Shown: in pieces, positions 8,272-17,053 of the stretch
How the letters are laid out: every line of letters starts with the position of its first letter
Position numbering within the stretch: position 1 is the stretch's first letter
DNA from: Paraburkholderia largidicola
GTDB lineage: Bacteria; Pseudomonadota; Gammaproteobacteria; Burkholderiales; Burkholderiaceae
Reading direction: 5' to 3'
DNA length: 64,000 nt
Assembly (NCBI RefSeq): GCF_013426895.1
Contig: NZ_AP023174.1
Location: forward strand, 2,666,001-2,730,000
The notes under the pieces: generated by a model
Seen by the model: only the letters and a program-made list of their open reading frames with translations
Told to the model about the DNA's origin: nothing
The model's database searches: none
Position numbers and translations under genes: made by a program

Positions 8272-8717
8272 TGGTCGATATCGTCGACGCGGCCACGCGC
8301 AGCCGGATGATGTCCGGCATTCGCGGCCGCAACACGAAACCTGAAATCCTGATCCGCAGCCTGCTGCATCGCCGGGGCTTCCGCTTCCGGCTCGATGCGC
8401 GCGATCTGGCCGGCCGGCCCGACATCGTGTTGCCACGCTATCGCGCGGTGATCTTCGTGCACGGCTGCTTCTGGCATGGTCACGACTGTCACCTCTTCAA
8501 ATGGCCCCAGACGCGCGCCGAGTTCTGGCGCGACAAGATCGGTCGCAACCGCGCCAACGATGCAAAGGCTCAGGCCGCGCTGCTCGACGCGGGTTGGCGC
8601 GTCGCGACGGTGTGGGAATGCGCCTTGCGCGGAGCGAACCGGGATATCGACGGCGTCCTGCAACGGCTGATCGACTGGTTGCACGGCGACGCGCCGCTGC
8701 ATGAAGAGCGCGCATAA
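8271..8717 (+). CDS. vsr: Very short patch repair endonuclease Vsr
   Basis: A 148-residue mismatch endonuclease. Family features: an N-terminal RSRMMSGIRGRNTKPE, the catalytic Asp in GRPDIVLP, and the zinc/active-site block FVHGCFWHGHDC. Vsr nicks beside T-G mismatches made by deamination of 5-methylcytosine, protecting sites methylated by the upstream Dcm. The ATG shares one base with the dcm stop (TGATG). Length and all key residues are normal. Confidence 0.93.
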   Translation: MVDIVDAATRSRMMSGIRGRNTKPEILIRSLLHRRGFRFRLDARDLAGRPDIVLPRYRAVIFVHGCFWHGHDCHLFKWPQTRAEFWRDKIGRNRANDAKAQAALLDAGWRVATVWECALRGANRDIDGVLQRLIDWLHGDAPLHEERA

Positions 8718-8875
8718 AGCGCTCGCATGAGGTTGCGTCTTCAAGCGACGCGACGAATTTTGCAAGATGCCGGTGCTACACTCGATTAGCTAACTGGGAG
8801 TCTCCAGGCTATCTTCCGAGCGGTCTCTCAACGGCTCCCGCCTATCCTGGAACCATCCACCGAAGGAGGCGCATG

Positions 8876-9385
8876 ATGGCTGATTTTCGAATCTGGTCGG
8901 ACGACTTCCCTGCGAACGGCTTCATGCCTAAGGCGCAGGAAATGAACGACAAGTCGTTCGGCGTCTCTGGCGATGGCGAGAACGTGTCGCCCGCGCTGCA
9001 ATGGGACGCGCCGCCCGCCGACACGCAAAGCCTGGCGCTCACCGTCTACGATCCCGACGCGCCAACGGGCAGCGGTTTCTGGCATTGGGTCGTCGTCAAC
9101 ATTCCCGTCGACGCCCGCTCGCTGCCCCGCAATGCTGGCAAAGCCGACGGCAGCCTGTTGCCGGCAGGTGCGCTGCAGTTTCGCAACGACTACGGCACGG
9201 TGGGGTTCGGCGGCGCAGCGCCTACGCGTGGCGACAAGCCGCATCGCTTCATCTTCCGCGTGCATGCGCTGAAGGTGGCGACCCTGCCGCTCACCGCCGA
9301 TACGACGAACGCCGTCGCGCGCTACATGACGCATCTGAACGAAATCGATTCGGCCACGTACACGGGGCTGTACGAACTGAAGTAA
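8876..9385 (+). CDS. YbhB/YbcL family Raf-kinase-inhibitor-like (PEBP) protein
   Basis: A 169-residue PEBP-fold protein. Diagnostic segments are YDPDAPTGSGFWHWVVVNIP (conserved DPDAP and ligand-pocket HW) and the later GDKPHRFIFRVHAL. No signal peptide, so cytosolic. The family binds anions or phospholipids; the bacterial role is unclear. Two adjacent ATGs (8873, 8876) are possible; 8876 gives better spacing from AGGAGG. Confidence 0.88.
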   Translation: MADFRIWSDDFPANGFMPKAQEMNDKSFGVSGDGENVSPALQWDAPPADTQSLALTVYDPDAPTGSGFWHWVVVNIPVDARSLPRNAGKADGSLLPAGALQFRNDYGTVGFGGAAPTRGDKPHRFIFRVHALKVATLPLTADTTNAVARYMTHLNEIDSATYTGLYELK

Positions 9386-9556
9386 CGGCGGCACTCCAGG
9401 CTCTACGGCCCGGCATGGCCGCCGCGCGAGACGCGTGTCATGCCGGCCCGAAGCGGTTGCCATCTGTTACGGCCGTTGTCGCGGCAACAGGAATCACAAT
9501 CCTGGACTCGAGTACCGACGAGAATCGACCGCCTCGCCGCTCATCACAACAACACA

Positions 9557-10999
9557 ATGCAAGCTTCTTCGTCGACCGACAATCGCCATCCACCGGGCGC
9601 TTCCAACCGCGCGCCTCCCTCCCCCGCCGCCGCGCCGGAACCCGAACTGGGGCTGCCGATTCCGCAGCGCTACTGGGCGATCCTCGTCGTCGCGCTGGGC
9701 ATCACGCTCGCCGTGCTCGATAGCGCGATCGCCAACGTCGCGCTGCCGACCATCGCGCGGAACCTGCGCGCGAGCCCCGCAAGCTCGATCTGGGTCGTCA
9801 ACGCGTATCAGCTATCGGTGACGATCTCGCTGTTGCCGCTGTCGTCGCTGGGCGATCGGATCGGCTACCGGCGCGTGTATATGGGTGGGCTGGTCTTGTT
9901 CACGGTCGCGTCGCTCGGCTGTGCGCTCGCCACATCCCTGCCGACGCTCGCGCTCGCCCGCGTGATCCAGGGCTTCGGCGCGGCGGGCATCATGAGCGTC
10001 AACACTGCGCTCGTGCGCATGATCTATCCGCCGACGCACCTCGGGCGCGGTGTCGCGATCAACGCGATGGTGGTGGCCGTTTCGTCCGCCGTCGGGCCGA
10101 CGGTGGCCTCCGCCGTGCTCGCCGTCGCGGCGTGGCCGTGGCTCTTCGCGATCAACGTGCCGATCGGAATCGCCGCCATCGCGGTGGGCTGGCGCGCGCT
10201 GCCGCACAACGCAGGCCACCCGTCGCCGTACGATTATCCGAGCGCCGTGATGAACGCGTTCGTATTCGGGCTTCTGATTTTTGCCGTCGATGGCTTCGGT
10301 CACGGCGAGCGCTACGGCTTCGTCGCCGCCGAACTGATCGGCGCGATCGTGATCGGCTATTTCTTCGTGCGGCGTCAACTCACGCAGCCCGCGCCGCTGC
10401 TGCCCGTCGATCTCTTGCGCATTCCCATCTTCGCGTTATCGGTCGGTACGTCGGTGTGCTCGTTCTGCGCGCAAATGCTGGCGTTCGTGTCGCTGCCATT
10501 CCTGCTGCAAAACAATTTCGGCCTGTCACAGGTCGAGACGGGACTGCTGATGACGCCGTGGCCGCTCGTGATCGTCGGCGCGGCGCCGCTGTCGGGCGTG
10601 CTGTCGGACCGGATCTCGGCGGGCTGGCTGGGCGGCCTCGGGCTCGCGACGCTGGCGCTCGGCCTGTTGCTGCTCGCGACGCTCGGCGCGCACCCCACAT
10701 CGTTCGATATCGTATGGCGCATGGCGCTGTGCGGCGCGGGCTTCGGCATTTTCCAGTCGCCGAACAACCGGACCATGCTATCGGCGGCGCCGCGCCACCG
10801 CAGCGGCGGAGCGAGCGGCATGCTCGGCACCGCGCGCCTGACGGGACAAACGCTCGGCTCGGCGCTGGTCGCGCTGATCTTCGGCATCGCGCCGCAGCAC
10901 GGCCCCGTGCTCACGCTTTACGTGGCAGCGTGCTTCGCGGGCGCGGGCGCGCTCGTCAGCACGATGCGTGTCCGACACAGCGCGCCGACATCCGCGTGA
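9557..10999 (+). CDS. MFS transporter, DHA2-type drug exporter
   Basis: A 480-residue inner-membrane permease of the drug:H+ antiporter-2 type, with about 14 hydrophobic segments. The DHA2 motif in helix 1 is LDSAIANVALPTIARNL, and motif A after helix 2 is LGDRIGYRRVYMGG. A proline-rich cytosolic N-terminus of about 30 residues precedes helix 1. The ATG at 9557 is the best start; the upstream ORF extension has no family sequence. Substrate is unknown; no regulator is adjacent. Confidence 0.85.
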   Translation: MQASSSTDNRHPPGASNRAPPSPAAAPEPELGLPIPQRYWAILVVALGITLAVLDSAIANVALPTIARNLRASPASSIWVVNAYQLSVTISLLPLSSLGDRIGYRRVYMGGLVLFTVASLGCALATSLPTLALARVIQGFGAAGIMSVNTALVRMIYPPTHLGRGVAINAMVVAVSSAVGPTVASAVLAVAAWPWLFAINVPIGIAAIAVGWRALPHNAGHPSPYDYPSAVMNAFVFGLLIFAVDGFGHGERYGFVAAELIGAIVIGYFFVRRQLTQPAPLLPVDLLRIPIFALSVGTSVCSFCAQMLAFVSLPFLLQNNFGLSQVETGLLMTPWPLVIVGAAPLSGVLSDRISAGWLGGLGLATLALGLLLLATLGAHPTSFDIVWRMALCGAGFGIFQSPNNRTMLSAAPRHRSGGASGMLGTARLTGQTLGSALVALIFGIAPQHGPVLTLYVAACFAGAGALVSTMRVRHSAPTSA

Positions 11000-11131
11000 C
11001 GCCTACCTTCCAACGCCCCGCTTTCCGCCTATTCTTGTAGACGAAGCCTTCAGCCGCCGACGTCCGTCGCGACGTCCGGTGCGGGTTTCGCTCTGGCCTT
11101 TAACCTCGGCCTTTGAACGATAGGGGGCACC

Positions 11132-11722
11132 ATGTCACTCATCGTCGCTGGACGTTTCACCACTTTCCCCGCCGCCGAAGACGCCGCCCAAACGCTCTTC
11201 GACAACGGCTTCCCCGGTGAAGACGTCACGCTGTTTTTCGTCAATCCGCGCGGCCAGCACGCGCGCCATCCGCTCGACGAACACGCTGCCGCCGCGCCCA
11301 CGATCTCCTCCGCGCCACCGCCGACGCGCCCCCGTCATCACCGCGCGGTGACGATCGGCGCCGTCGCGGGTGCAGTGATCGGCGTCGCGGTGTTCACTGC
11401 GTTTTCGGCGTCGATGCCCGTCGTCGTGATTGCGGCGGGCGTCGGCGCGTATCTCGGGTTGGTGGTGGGCAAGATGGTCCATGCGCAGAGCGGCCCGCAC
11501 GAACATCATGACGTCGTGCATCATGAGCTGCGCAATTCGGGCGTGCTCGTCGCGGTGCATGTGTGCCCGGAAAACCAGCTGGAAGCGGCGCGCATCCTGC
11601 GCGAAGCGGGCGGCGCCGATATCGAGCGCGCGACCGGCCAGTGGCAACGCGGAAGGTGGGCGGATTTCGATCCGCGTCAGACGCCCGTGCCGCTCACCGA
11701 GCTGAACCAGCAGCAGGCGTGA
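11132..11722 (+). CDS. Hypothetical membrane protein with glycine-zipper region
   Basis: A 196-residue protein. The N-terminal domain (about 1-45) begins MSLIVAGRFTTFPAAEDAAQ and resembles stress-protein N-domains that precede a glycine-rich pair of helices. Residues about 70-115 form two membrane segments rich in Gly and Ala (IGAVAGAVIGVAVF; VVIAAGVGAYLGLVVG). A His-rich stretch (HEHHDVVHHE) and a soluble C-domain (LVAVHVCPENQLEAARILREAGG) follow. Function unknown; a general stress role is speculation. Confidence 0.75.
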   Translation: MSLIVAGRFTTFPAAEDAAQTLFDNGFPGEDVTLFFVNPRGQHARHPLDEHAAAAPTISSAPPPTRPRHHRAVTIGAVAGAVIGVAVFTAFSASMPVVVIAAGVGAYLGLVVGKMVHAQSGPHEHHDVVHHELRNSGVLVAVHVCPENQLEAARILREAGGADIERATGQWQRGRWADFDPRQTPVPLTELNQQQA

Positions 11723-11756
11723 CGGGCTCGATGGTTTGAAAGACGCCTGGCCGGAA

Positions 11757-11790
11757 ACGAAAACGGCAGCCTGCAAAGGCTGCCGTTCGT
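11757..11790 (-). terminator. Rho-independent terminator of otsA
   Basis: Stem ACGGCAGCC/GGCTGCCGT (about 11764-11786). Read on the minus strand the stem is followed by TTTTCGTTT, matching the 3' end of otsA. Confidence 0.75.
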
Positions 11791-11825
11791 GAAGCTGCGC
11801 GCCCCGCGAGGTTGAGCACGTTAGC

Positions 11826-13247
11826 TCAGACAGTCACGTCCGCGCGCTTGACGGCCTTCTCCGTCACCGACGAAGCCGTCGCGACATGCCGCAGATCGGC
11901 AAGGAACGTATCGCGCCATACCGACAGATTGTTCTCGCGCAGCGGCGCCATCATGTCCGCGTGACGCGCCTGACGCTCGGCGAGCGGCATCGACAGCGCG
12001 CGCTCCAACGCCTCGGCCATCTGCGACAGATCGAACGGATTGACGACCAGCGCGCCGGGCAACTGCTCGGCCGCGCCCGCAAATTGCGAGAGCACCAGCA
12101 CGCCAGGATCGGCTGGGTCTTGTGACGCGACGTATTCCTTCGCGACGAGGTTCATCCCGTCGCGCAGCGGCGTCACATAACCCACTTGCGACTGTCGGAA
12201 CAGCGCCATCAGCAGATTGCGTTCGTACTTGCGGTTCAGGTACTGGATAGGCGTCCAGTCCAGCTGCGCGAAGCGGCCATTGATACGCCCCGCCTCACCT
12301 TCCAGCGTCTGCCGGATGCGCTGGTACGTCTGTACGTCGGCGCGCGTCGGCGGCGCGATCTGCACGAGCGACACGCGGCCATGCCAGCCGGGCGCGCTCT
12401 GCAACAGACGCTCGAAAGCCTGGAAGCGCTCCACCAGCCCTTTCGAATAGTCCAGCCGGTCCACGCTCATGATCAGCTTGCGGCCGCGCATGCCGTCGCG
12501 CAGGCTACGCACCGGCTTGCGGTCGGTGAACTGCTCGGCGGCCTTGGCGATCGCGTCGGGATAGATACCAATCGGATACGCCGCCACTTTCAGGAAGCGG
12601 CCGTACGCGTGAATCATGTTCTCGTCGCTCGACGTGCCGTGCTTGCCGCGCTCGATGTAATCGACGAACGACTGCCGGTCCGCGTCCGTCTGGAAACCGA
12701 CCACGTCGTAGCTGCACATGCACTTCACGAGCTCTTCGTGCGGCGGCACCGTACGCATCACCTCCGGCACGGGAAACGGAATGTGCAGGAAGAAGCCGAT
12801 CGGATTCTTCACGCCCAGATCGCGCAGGCAGCGCGCGAACGGCAACAGGTGATAGTCATGAACCCAGATGATGTCATCGGGCTTGAGCAATTCCTTCAGC
12901 TGCTTCGCGAGCGTCACGTTCACTCGCAGATAGCCGGCATATTCCTGCCGGTCGTAGCGCGACAGATCATTGCGGTAGTGGAAGGTCGGCCATAGCGTCG
13001 CATTCGAGAAACCGCGGTAGTACTGGTCGTAGTCGCGCTTGGTCAGCCCCACGGTGGCGTAGGTCACGTTGCCCTGCTTCTCGATGACGGGCGGCGACGA
13101 CTCGGCGACGGTCTCCCCACTCCATCCGAACCACACCCCTCCCGTTTCCTTCAGGGCGTCCAGCACTCCGATTGCGAGACCGCCCGCTGCGGGGCGTCCT
13201 TCCTGAGTCGGCGCGACGCGGTTTGAAACGACGATCAATCTGCTCAT
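11826..13247 (-). CDS. otsA: Trehalose-6-phosphate synthase OtsA
   Basis: A 473-residue GT20 glycosyltransferase making trehalose-6-phosphate from UDP-glucose and glucose-6-phosphate. Family features are MSRLIVVSNRVAP at the start, the GGLAIGVLDAL loop, WVHDYHLLPFARCLR, the DRLDYSKGLVERFQAFE block, and PLRDGMNLVAKEYVA with the nucleotide-sugar site. GAGGTGGAG precedes the ATG. otsB is not adjacent, so the phosphatase must lie elsewhere. Cytosolic; likely used in osmotic stress. Confidence 0.95.
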   Translation of the reverse strand: MSRLIVVSNRVAPTQEGRPAAGGLAIGVLDALKETGGVWFGWSGETVAESSPPVIEKQGNVTYATVGLTKRDYDQYYRGFSNATLWPTFHYRNDLSRYDRQEYAGYLRVNVTLAKQLKELLKPDDIIWVHDYHLLPFARCLRDLGVKNPIGFFLHIPFPVPEVMRTVPPHEELVKCMCSYDVVGFQTDADRQSFVDYIERGKHGTSSDENMIHAYGRFLKVAAYPIGIYPDAIAKAAEQFTDRKPVRSLRDGMRGRKLIMSVDRLDYSKGLVERFQAFERLLQSAPGWHGRVSLVQIAPPTRADVQTYQRIRQTLEGEAGRINGRFAQLDWTPIQYLNRKYERNLLMALFRQSQVGYVTPLRDGMNLVAKEYVASQDPADPGVLVLSQFAGAAEQLPGALVVNPFDLSQMAEALERALSMPLAERQARHADMMAPLRENNLSVWRDTFLADLRHVATASSVTEKAVKRADVTV

Positions 13248-13448
13248 TGCGGCTCCACCTCATTCAGTTGACTGTACATGCGGTGATACTCCGACTTACG
13301 GCATGCAAGTCCTATGCCGTCAAACAGGAAAAGACGGAATAAAAATGTATGCAAATGTGACAAGCGAGCAAAAACCAGCTGCGCGCAAGCTCGCACGCAG
13401 CAGATTTTTCGCTCGACGATCCAGCCGGAACCGACTGGAAAAGTGGCT

Positions 13449-13661
13449 TCAGGCGTCCTGCTCGGAGCCCAGATCGCGCTGGTAATCCAGCCCTTCCTGA
13501 CGCGTGCCGCCCTGGTTGTGATCCCCGTCTGGCGGTGCGCCGGGCGCCGGGCGGTTCTGCTGCGCCGGGTCCGGTCCGACGGGTGGATTGCCCGAGCCGC
13601 CGGCTGGGCGCTGATCGCGCTTCGAATGGCGCGCCGAGCGCCGCAATGCGGGATGTCTCAT
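13449..13661 (-). CDS. Small hydrophilic hypothetical protein
   Basis: A 70-residue basic then Pro/Gly/Gln-rich protein (MRHPALRRSARHSKRD...; DPAQQNRPAPGAPPDGDHN), probably disordered. GGAGG lies 9 bases before this ATG; the ORF extends nine codons further upstream with no better site. No known domain. It lies upstream of otsA, same strand, 200 bp away. Confidence 0.5.
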   Translation of the reverse strand: MRHPALRRSARHSKRDQRPAGGSGNPPVGPDPAQQNRPAPGAPPDGDHNQGGTRQEGLDYQRDLGSEQDA

Positions 13662-13856
13662 GATGGAACGCCTCCAGGGGAAGGCCACTACCCGGACACG
13701 GTTTGCCCGGGACGCATCACATTAGTCTAGGCCGATGAACGTAAATTGCCGGTAAAAAGTTCGGCGGTTTTGTAACGCGTACAGGGCGCGGGCCCGTTGA
13801 TTGCGTTCGGCGGCGCGCGCAAGTCTGACCGCACCGCGCCATTCCTGAACCAGAAG

Positions 13857-14078
13857 TCAGAATTCCGGCAGCAGGGTCATGCGCGCGCTCGTATGCGGCG
13901 TTTGAGAAGGCTGCGACGGCGGATCGCCGATAGCGGGCGTATCGGGGTCGGTCGGTTCACGCGTCGGATCGGGCACCGTATCGGGCTGATTGGGCTCGGG
14001 TGGCGTGCTCGGCGTGGTGGGTTCGGGGCGGTGCGCGTGGATTTCGTAGACAGCGTGGACGGCGTCATGGTCCGGCAT
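13857..14078 (-). CDS. Small Pro/Thr/Asp-rich hypothetical protein
   Basis: A 73-residue protein (MPDHDAVHAVYEIHAHRPEP...) whose middle is a low-complexity P/T/D/E stretch. GGGAG lies 7 bases before the ATG. No family recognised; probably disordered. Its reading frame is supported only by the ribosome site and composition. Confidence 0.45.
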   Translation of the reverse strand: MPDHDAVHAVYEIHAHRPEPTTPSTPPEPNQPDTVPDPTREPTDPDTPAIGDPPSQPSQTPHTSARMTLLPEF

Positions 14079-14229
14079 GGTTGGGCTCCCTGTTTTCGTT
14101 CGATATCGCCAGCGCTTCGCGCGCAGGCAACTGTTGAACCAAACCAGCAAGGCATGTGCCGTCGTGACGCCGTCCGCCGGAGCGGACAGCGGCTAATCCG
14201 TCTTTTCGCCTATATCACCAGCGGCGCGC

Positions 14230-15636
14230 TTACGCGTCCGCCTTGCCGAGCGCCTGCGGCTCGTCGCTGATGTCGTCGCCGTCGGCGCGCCCGGCATCGT
14301 TGCCGTATTCGACGAGCCGGTTATACAGCGTCTTCAGGCTGATGCCGAGAATCTCGGCCGCGCGCGTCTTCACGCCGCCGCATTGTTCGAGCGTCGCCAG
14401 AATCAGCTGACGGTCCGCCTCGGCGAGCGATGTGCCGAACGGAATCGTGATCGCCGTGCCTGCCGTCGGCTTCGACAGCGAAATCTGCAGCGGCACGGTG
14501 GCCGTGCTGTCCGAATCCGTGCCCGACATGATGTGCGCGCGCTGCACGTAGTTCTTCAGTTCGCGCACGTTGCCGGGCCACGGGTACGACAGCAGCATTT
14601 CCTTCACGGCAGGCGGGAAGTGCTTCTTCGTAGTGTGTTTCTCGTTGAGATCGTCGAGGAACGCCTGCGCCAGCAGCTCCACGTCCTTGCCGCGCTCGCG
14701 CAACGGCGGCAGGCTGATCGGAAACACGTTCAGACGGTGATACAGATCGAGGCGCAGCTTGCCTTCGAGCACCGCCTGCTCCGGATCGCGATTGGTCGCG
14801 GCAATCAGGCGCACGTCGGTTTCGATTTCCTTCGTCGTGCCGACGCGCATGAACATGCCCGTCTCCAGCACGCGCAGCAGCTTCACCTGCAACTCGATCG
14901 GCATTTCGGTGATTTCGTCGAGGAACAGCGTGCCGCCGTTCGCGCGTTCGAAATAGCCTTTGTGCTGCCGGTCGGCGCCCGTGAATGCGCCGCGCTCGTG
15001 GCCGAACATCTCTGATTCGATCAGATTCGGCGAGATCGCGCCGCAGTTGACCGCGAGAAACGCGTGCTTGCGACGCAGGCTCAACTGATGCAACGTCTGC
15101 GCGGCAACTTCCTTGCCGGTGCCCGATTCGCCGACCAGCATCACGGAAGCCGCCGTCGGCGCGACGCGGCTGATCTGGTCGTACACCTGCTGCATGATGG
15201 GCGAATTGCCGAGCATCAGGCCGAACCGGCCCATGCGGCGCAGTTCGCCGCGCAGCGTGCCGATTTCGGCCTTCAGGTCGCCCGCGCGCGGCAGGCGGCT
15301 CAAAATGGCCTTCACGCGCTGCATGTTGATCGGCTTCACGAGGTAATCGGCGGCGCCCATCTTCAGCGCGCTCACCGCCGACTCGACGGTCGCATGCCCC
15401 GTGATCACGACGAATTCGACGCCCGAGCGCGGATCGAGATCCTCGAACAGGTCGACGCCCGAGCCATCGGGCAGTTTCAGATCGGTGAACACGACATCGG
15501 GCGTTTGCCGCACCAGCTGGATGCGGGCTTCGCGCAGATCGCCCGCTGTCGCCGTGGTCAGCCCGTCTTCCGCGATGATGGCCGCCAGCGCCTCGCGGGT
15601 ACTCGGATCGTCATCGACAATCAATACATGTGGCAT
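14230..15636 (-). CDS. Sigma-54-dependent response regulator (NtrC family)
   Basis: A 468-residue activator. Receiver domain 1-120 has the acidic pocket VDDDPS, phospho-acceptor Asp in FTDLKLPDGSG, and Lys in YLVKPI. The AAA+ domain (about 140-375) has Walker A GESGTGKE, the sigma-54 loop GAFTGA, Walker B GGTLFLDEITEM and the R-finger region. The C-terminal Fis-type HTH (RAAEILGISLKTLYNRL) binds DNA. No histidine kinase is adjacent, so it is an orphan here. A paralogue lacking a receiver lies at 17054. Confidence 0.93.
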   Translation of the reverse strand: MPHVLIVDDDPSTREALAAIIAEDGLTTATAGDLREARIQLVRQTPDVVFTDLKLPDGSGVDLFEDLDPRSGVEFVVITGHATVESAVSALKMGAADYLVKPINMQRVKAILSRLPRAGDLKAEIGTLRGELRRMGRFGLMLGNSPIMQQVYDQISRVAPTAASVMLVGESGTGKEVAAQTLHQLSLRRKHAFLAVNCGAISPNLIESEMFGHERGAFTGADRQHKGYFERANGGTLFLDEITEMPIELQVKLLRVLETGMFMRVGTTKEIETDVRLIAATNRDPEQAVLEGKLRLDLYHRLNVFPISLPPLRERGKDVELLAQAFLDDLNEKHTTKKHFPPAVKEMLLSYPWPGNVRELKNYVQRAHIMSGTDSDSTATVPLQISLSKPTAGTAITIPFGTSLAEADRQLILATLEQCGGVKTRAAEILGISLKTLYNRLVEYGNDAGRADGDDISDEPQALGKADA

Positions 15637-15972
15637 CGCGTATGGAAAGCTCGTAAATGCTGGTCATGGATACGCGCAGCCTGCGTCTCGCCGGAAGGTT
15701 GCGAACGACGAAAGCGCCCGCGCGCTGCGATTTTCAAGCATACGCTTGCATCGCGGCGCCGGACGTCTCAACCGGAAAAACTTTCCGAATCAACGCATCT
15801 ACGCAACAATTGCCGTAAATTTTGCTATAAAAGCCACTTATTGTTGTGCTTTTTGCTCATTATAAGGCTTCGGGTCGAAAAAACATCAACCCGCATAGGT
15901 GGTGGCGCACGGTCGTATCGAAACGCCTTCGCCGTGCGCGTGAGTGACCGGTCGGTGCCCGCTCAGTTCACG
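15637..15972. other. Intergenic region with AT-rich promoter zone
   Basis: No gene is supported. The stretch around 15800-15890 is AT-rich. On the minus strand TTGATG (15884-15889) and TATAAT (15859-15864) could be -35 and -10 boxes for the response regulator gene, although the 19-base spacer is long. Confidence 0.3.
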
Positions 15973-16233
15973 TTAGCTGCGCGGGAACGGCCACGCATCA
16001 CCGTGATCCGCGCCGTTGCCGTTGCGCAGATGCGTCGCGGGCGCGACCTGTGCGCCGGGCGCGCCCGCCGCGGGTTGCGCGGGCTCCGTCACAGTGCCGC
16101 CCTCGCCTTCCCAGCGCGTCAGGTCGCGCGCAAGCGGCTGTTGCGCGGCGCGCTGCTTTTGCACCCAGCGCCATGCCAGTACACCGCCCACGGCGAACAG
16201 GGCGCCAAATATGCCGATCCTGGGTCGTGCCAT
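15973..16233 (-). CDS. Small single-span membrane protein beside DUF883 gene
   Basis: An 86-residue protein with an N-terminal membrane helix (IGIFGALFAVGGVLAW) followed by WVQKQRAAQQ and a flexible Ala/Pro/Gly-rich tail ending DAWPFPRS. AAGGAG lies 6 bases before the ATG. It is 70 bp downstream of the DUF883 gene on the same strand, so likely one operon. No known family. Confidence 0.65.
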   Translation of the reverse strand: MARPRIGIFGALFAVGGVLAWRWVQKQRAAQQPLARDLTRWEGEGGTVTEPAQPAAGAPGAQVAPATHLRNGNGADHGDAWPFPRS

Positions 16234-16303
16234 GTCGAACTCCTTGCTGTCGTGAATGGAAATGGACGGCGGCCACACAGCCGCATTGCCGGATTGGCGT
16301 CGC

Positions 16304-16621
16304 TCAGCGCGCGGCCAGCATGCCGAGCACGAAGCCGACGCCGGCCGCGATGCCCAGCGATTGCCACGGATTCTGGCGCACATATCGCTCGGTCTGGACG
16401 GTCGCGCTGCGGTAACGTCGCTGGGCCGAGGTCTGAGCGTCGGCAAGCGCGTTTTGCACGGAATCGACATGCGTGCGAAGCCGCTCACGCAGCGCGTCGA
16501 GACCTTCGCCCGGCACGGCTGCCGCAAGCCGCAGCATTTCTTCTGAATCGGTCAACAGCACGTTGAGATCCTGGACAAGTTTTTGTCGGCCCAACGCGAG
16601 CTGTTCAGTGGTTTCCGTCAT
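16304..16621 (-). CDS. DUF883 family (ElaB/YqjD-like) membrane protein
   Basis: A 105-residue protein: a soluble amphipathic helical part (TEQLALGRQKLVQDLNVLL...) and one C-terminal membrane helix (SLGIAAGVGFVLGMLAAR) after the family motif YVRQNPWQS. ElaB/YqjD proteins are C-tail-anchored and associate with ribosomes in stationary phase in E. coli. AGGAG precedes the ATG. The usual YqjE/YqjK neighbours are absent. Confidence 0.85.
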   Translation of the reverse strand: MTETTEQLALGRQKLVQDLNVLLTDSEEMLRLAAAVPGEGLDALRERLRTHVDSVQNALADAQTSAQRRYRSATVQTERYVRQNPWQSLGIAAGVGFVLGMLAAR

Positions 16622-17053
16622 TGCAATCTCCTGTTCCGGCGCGGGGACCGGATTTGTCCCATCTGTCGACGGGCGGTTCCGGTGTCATGCGCCATTTCCT
16701 GTCCGTCGCAACGGCCGTTCCTGGCTTCCTCGTGCGATCCACGGGTTCTCATCGAGTTCCGCAAAACGCGGCGCACCGGAAGACCACGACGCAGGCACGC
16801 GCAATGCAGACAAAGTTGCCGACGCGTTTCCATGCGCTGCAACTTTTGCCGGCATCTCGTGTTGATCGTACGTTAACGTTTGCGAACTTCCAGCGAACAC
16901 CAAACCTGCATGCGCCTTGCCGGATATAGCGCGTGAGTGGTTAAATTGCCTTTTGTGAGATAGTGGACCACTCTTACAAGGCAATCCGCGCTCTCGATAT
17001 TGGCCTGCGCCATTCACGACACCCACCCGAAATTGCACAGGACACCCTTGCCT
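16622..17053. other. Divergent regulatory region with a 41-bp dyad
   Basis: No gene is supported. It lies between the leftward DUF883 operon and the rightward sigma-54 activator and must hold both promoters. Its most notable feature is an imperfect palindrome at 16945-16985, listed separately. Confidence 0.4.
16945..16985. promoter_or_regulatory. 41-bp imperfect palindrome upstream of sigma-54 activator
   Basis: Outer arms ATTGCCTT (from 16945) and AAGGCAAT (16978-16985) and the central palindrome AGTGGACCACT make a dyad centred near 16965, 70-110 bp before the activator start. It could be an operator, for example for autoregulation. No T-run follows, so it does not look like a terminator. 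Confidence 0.35.
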
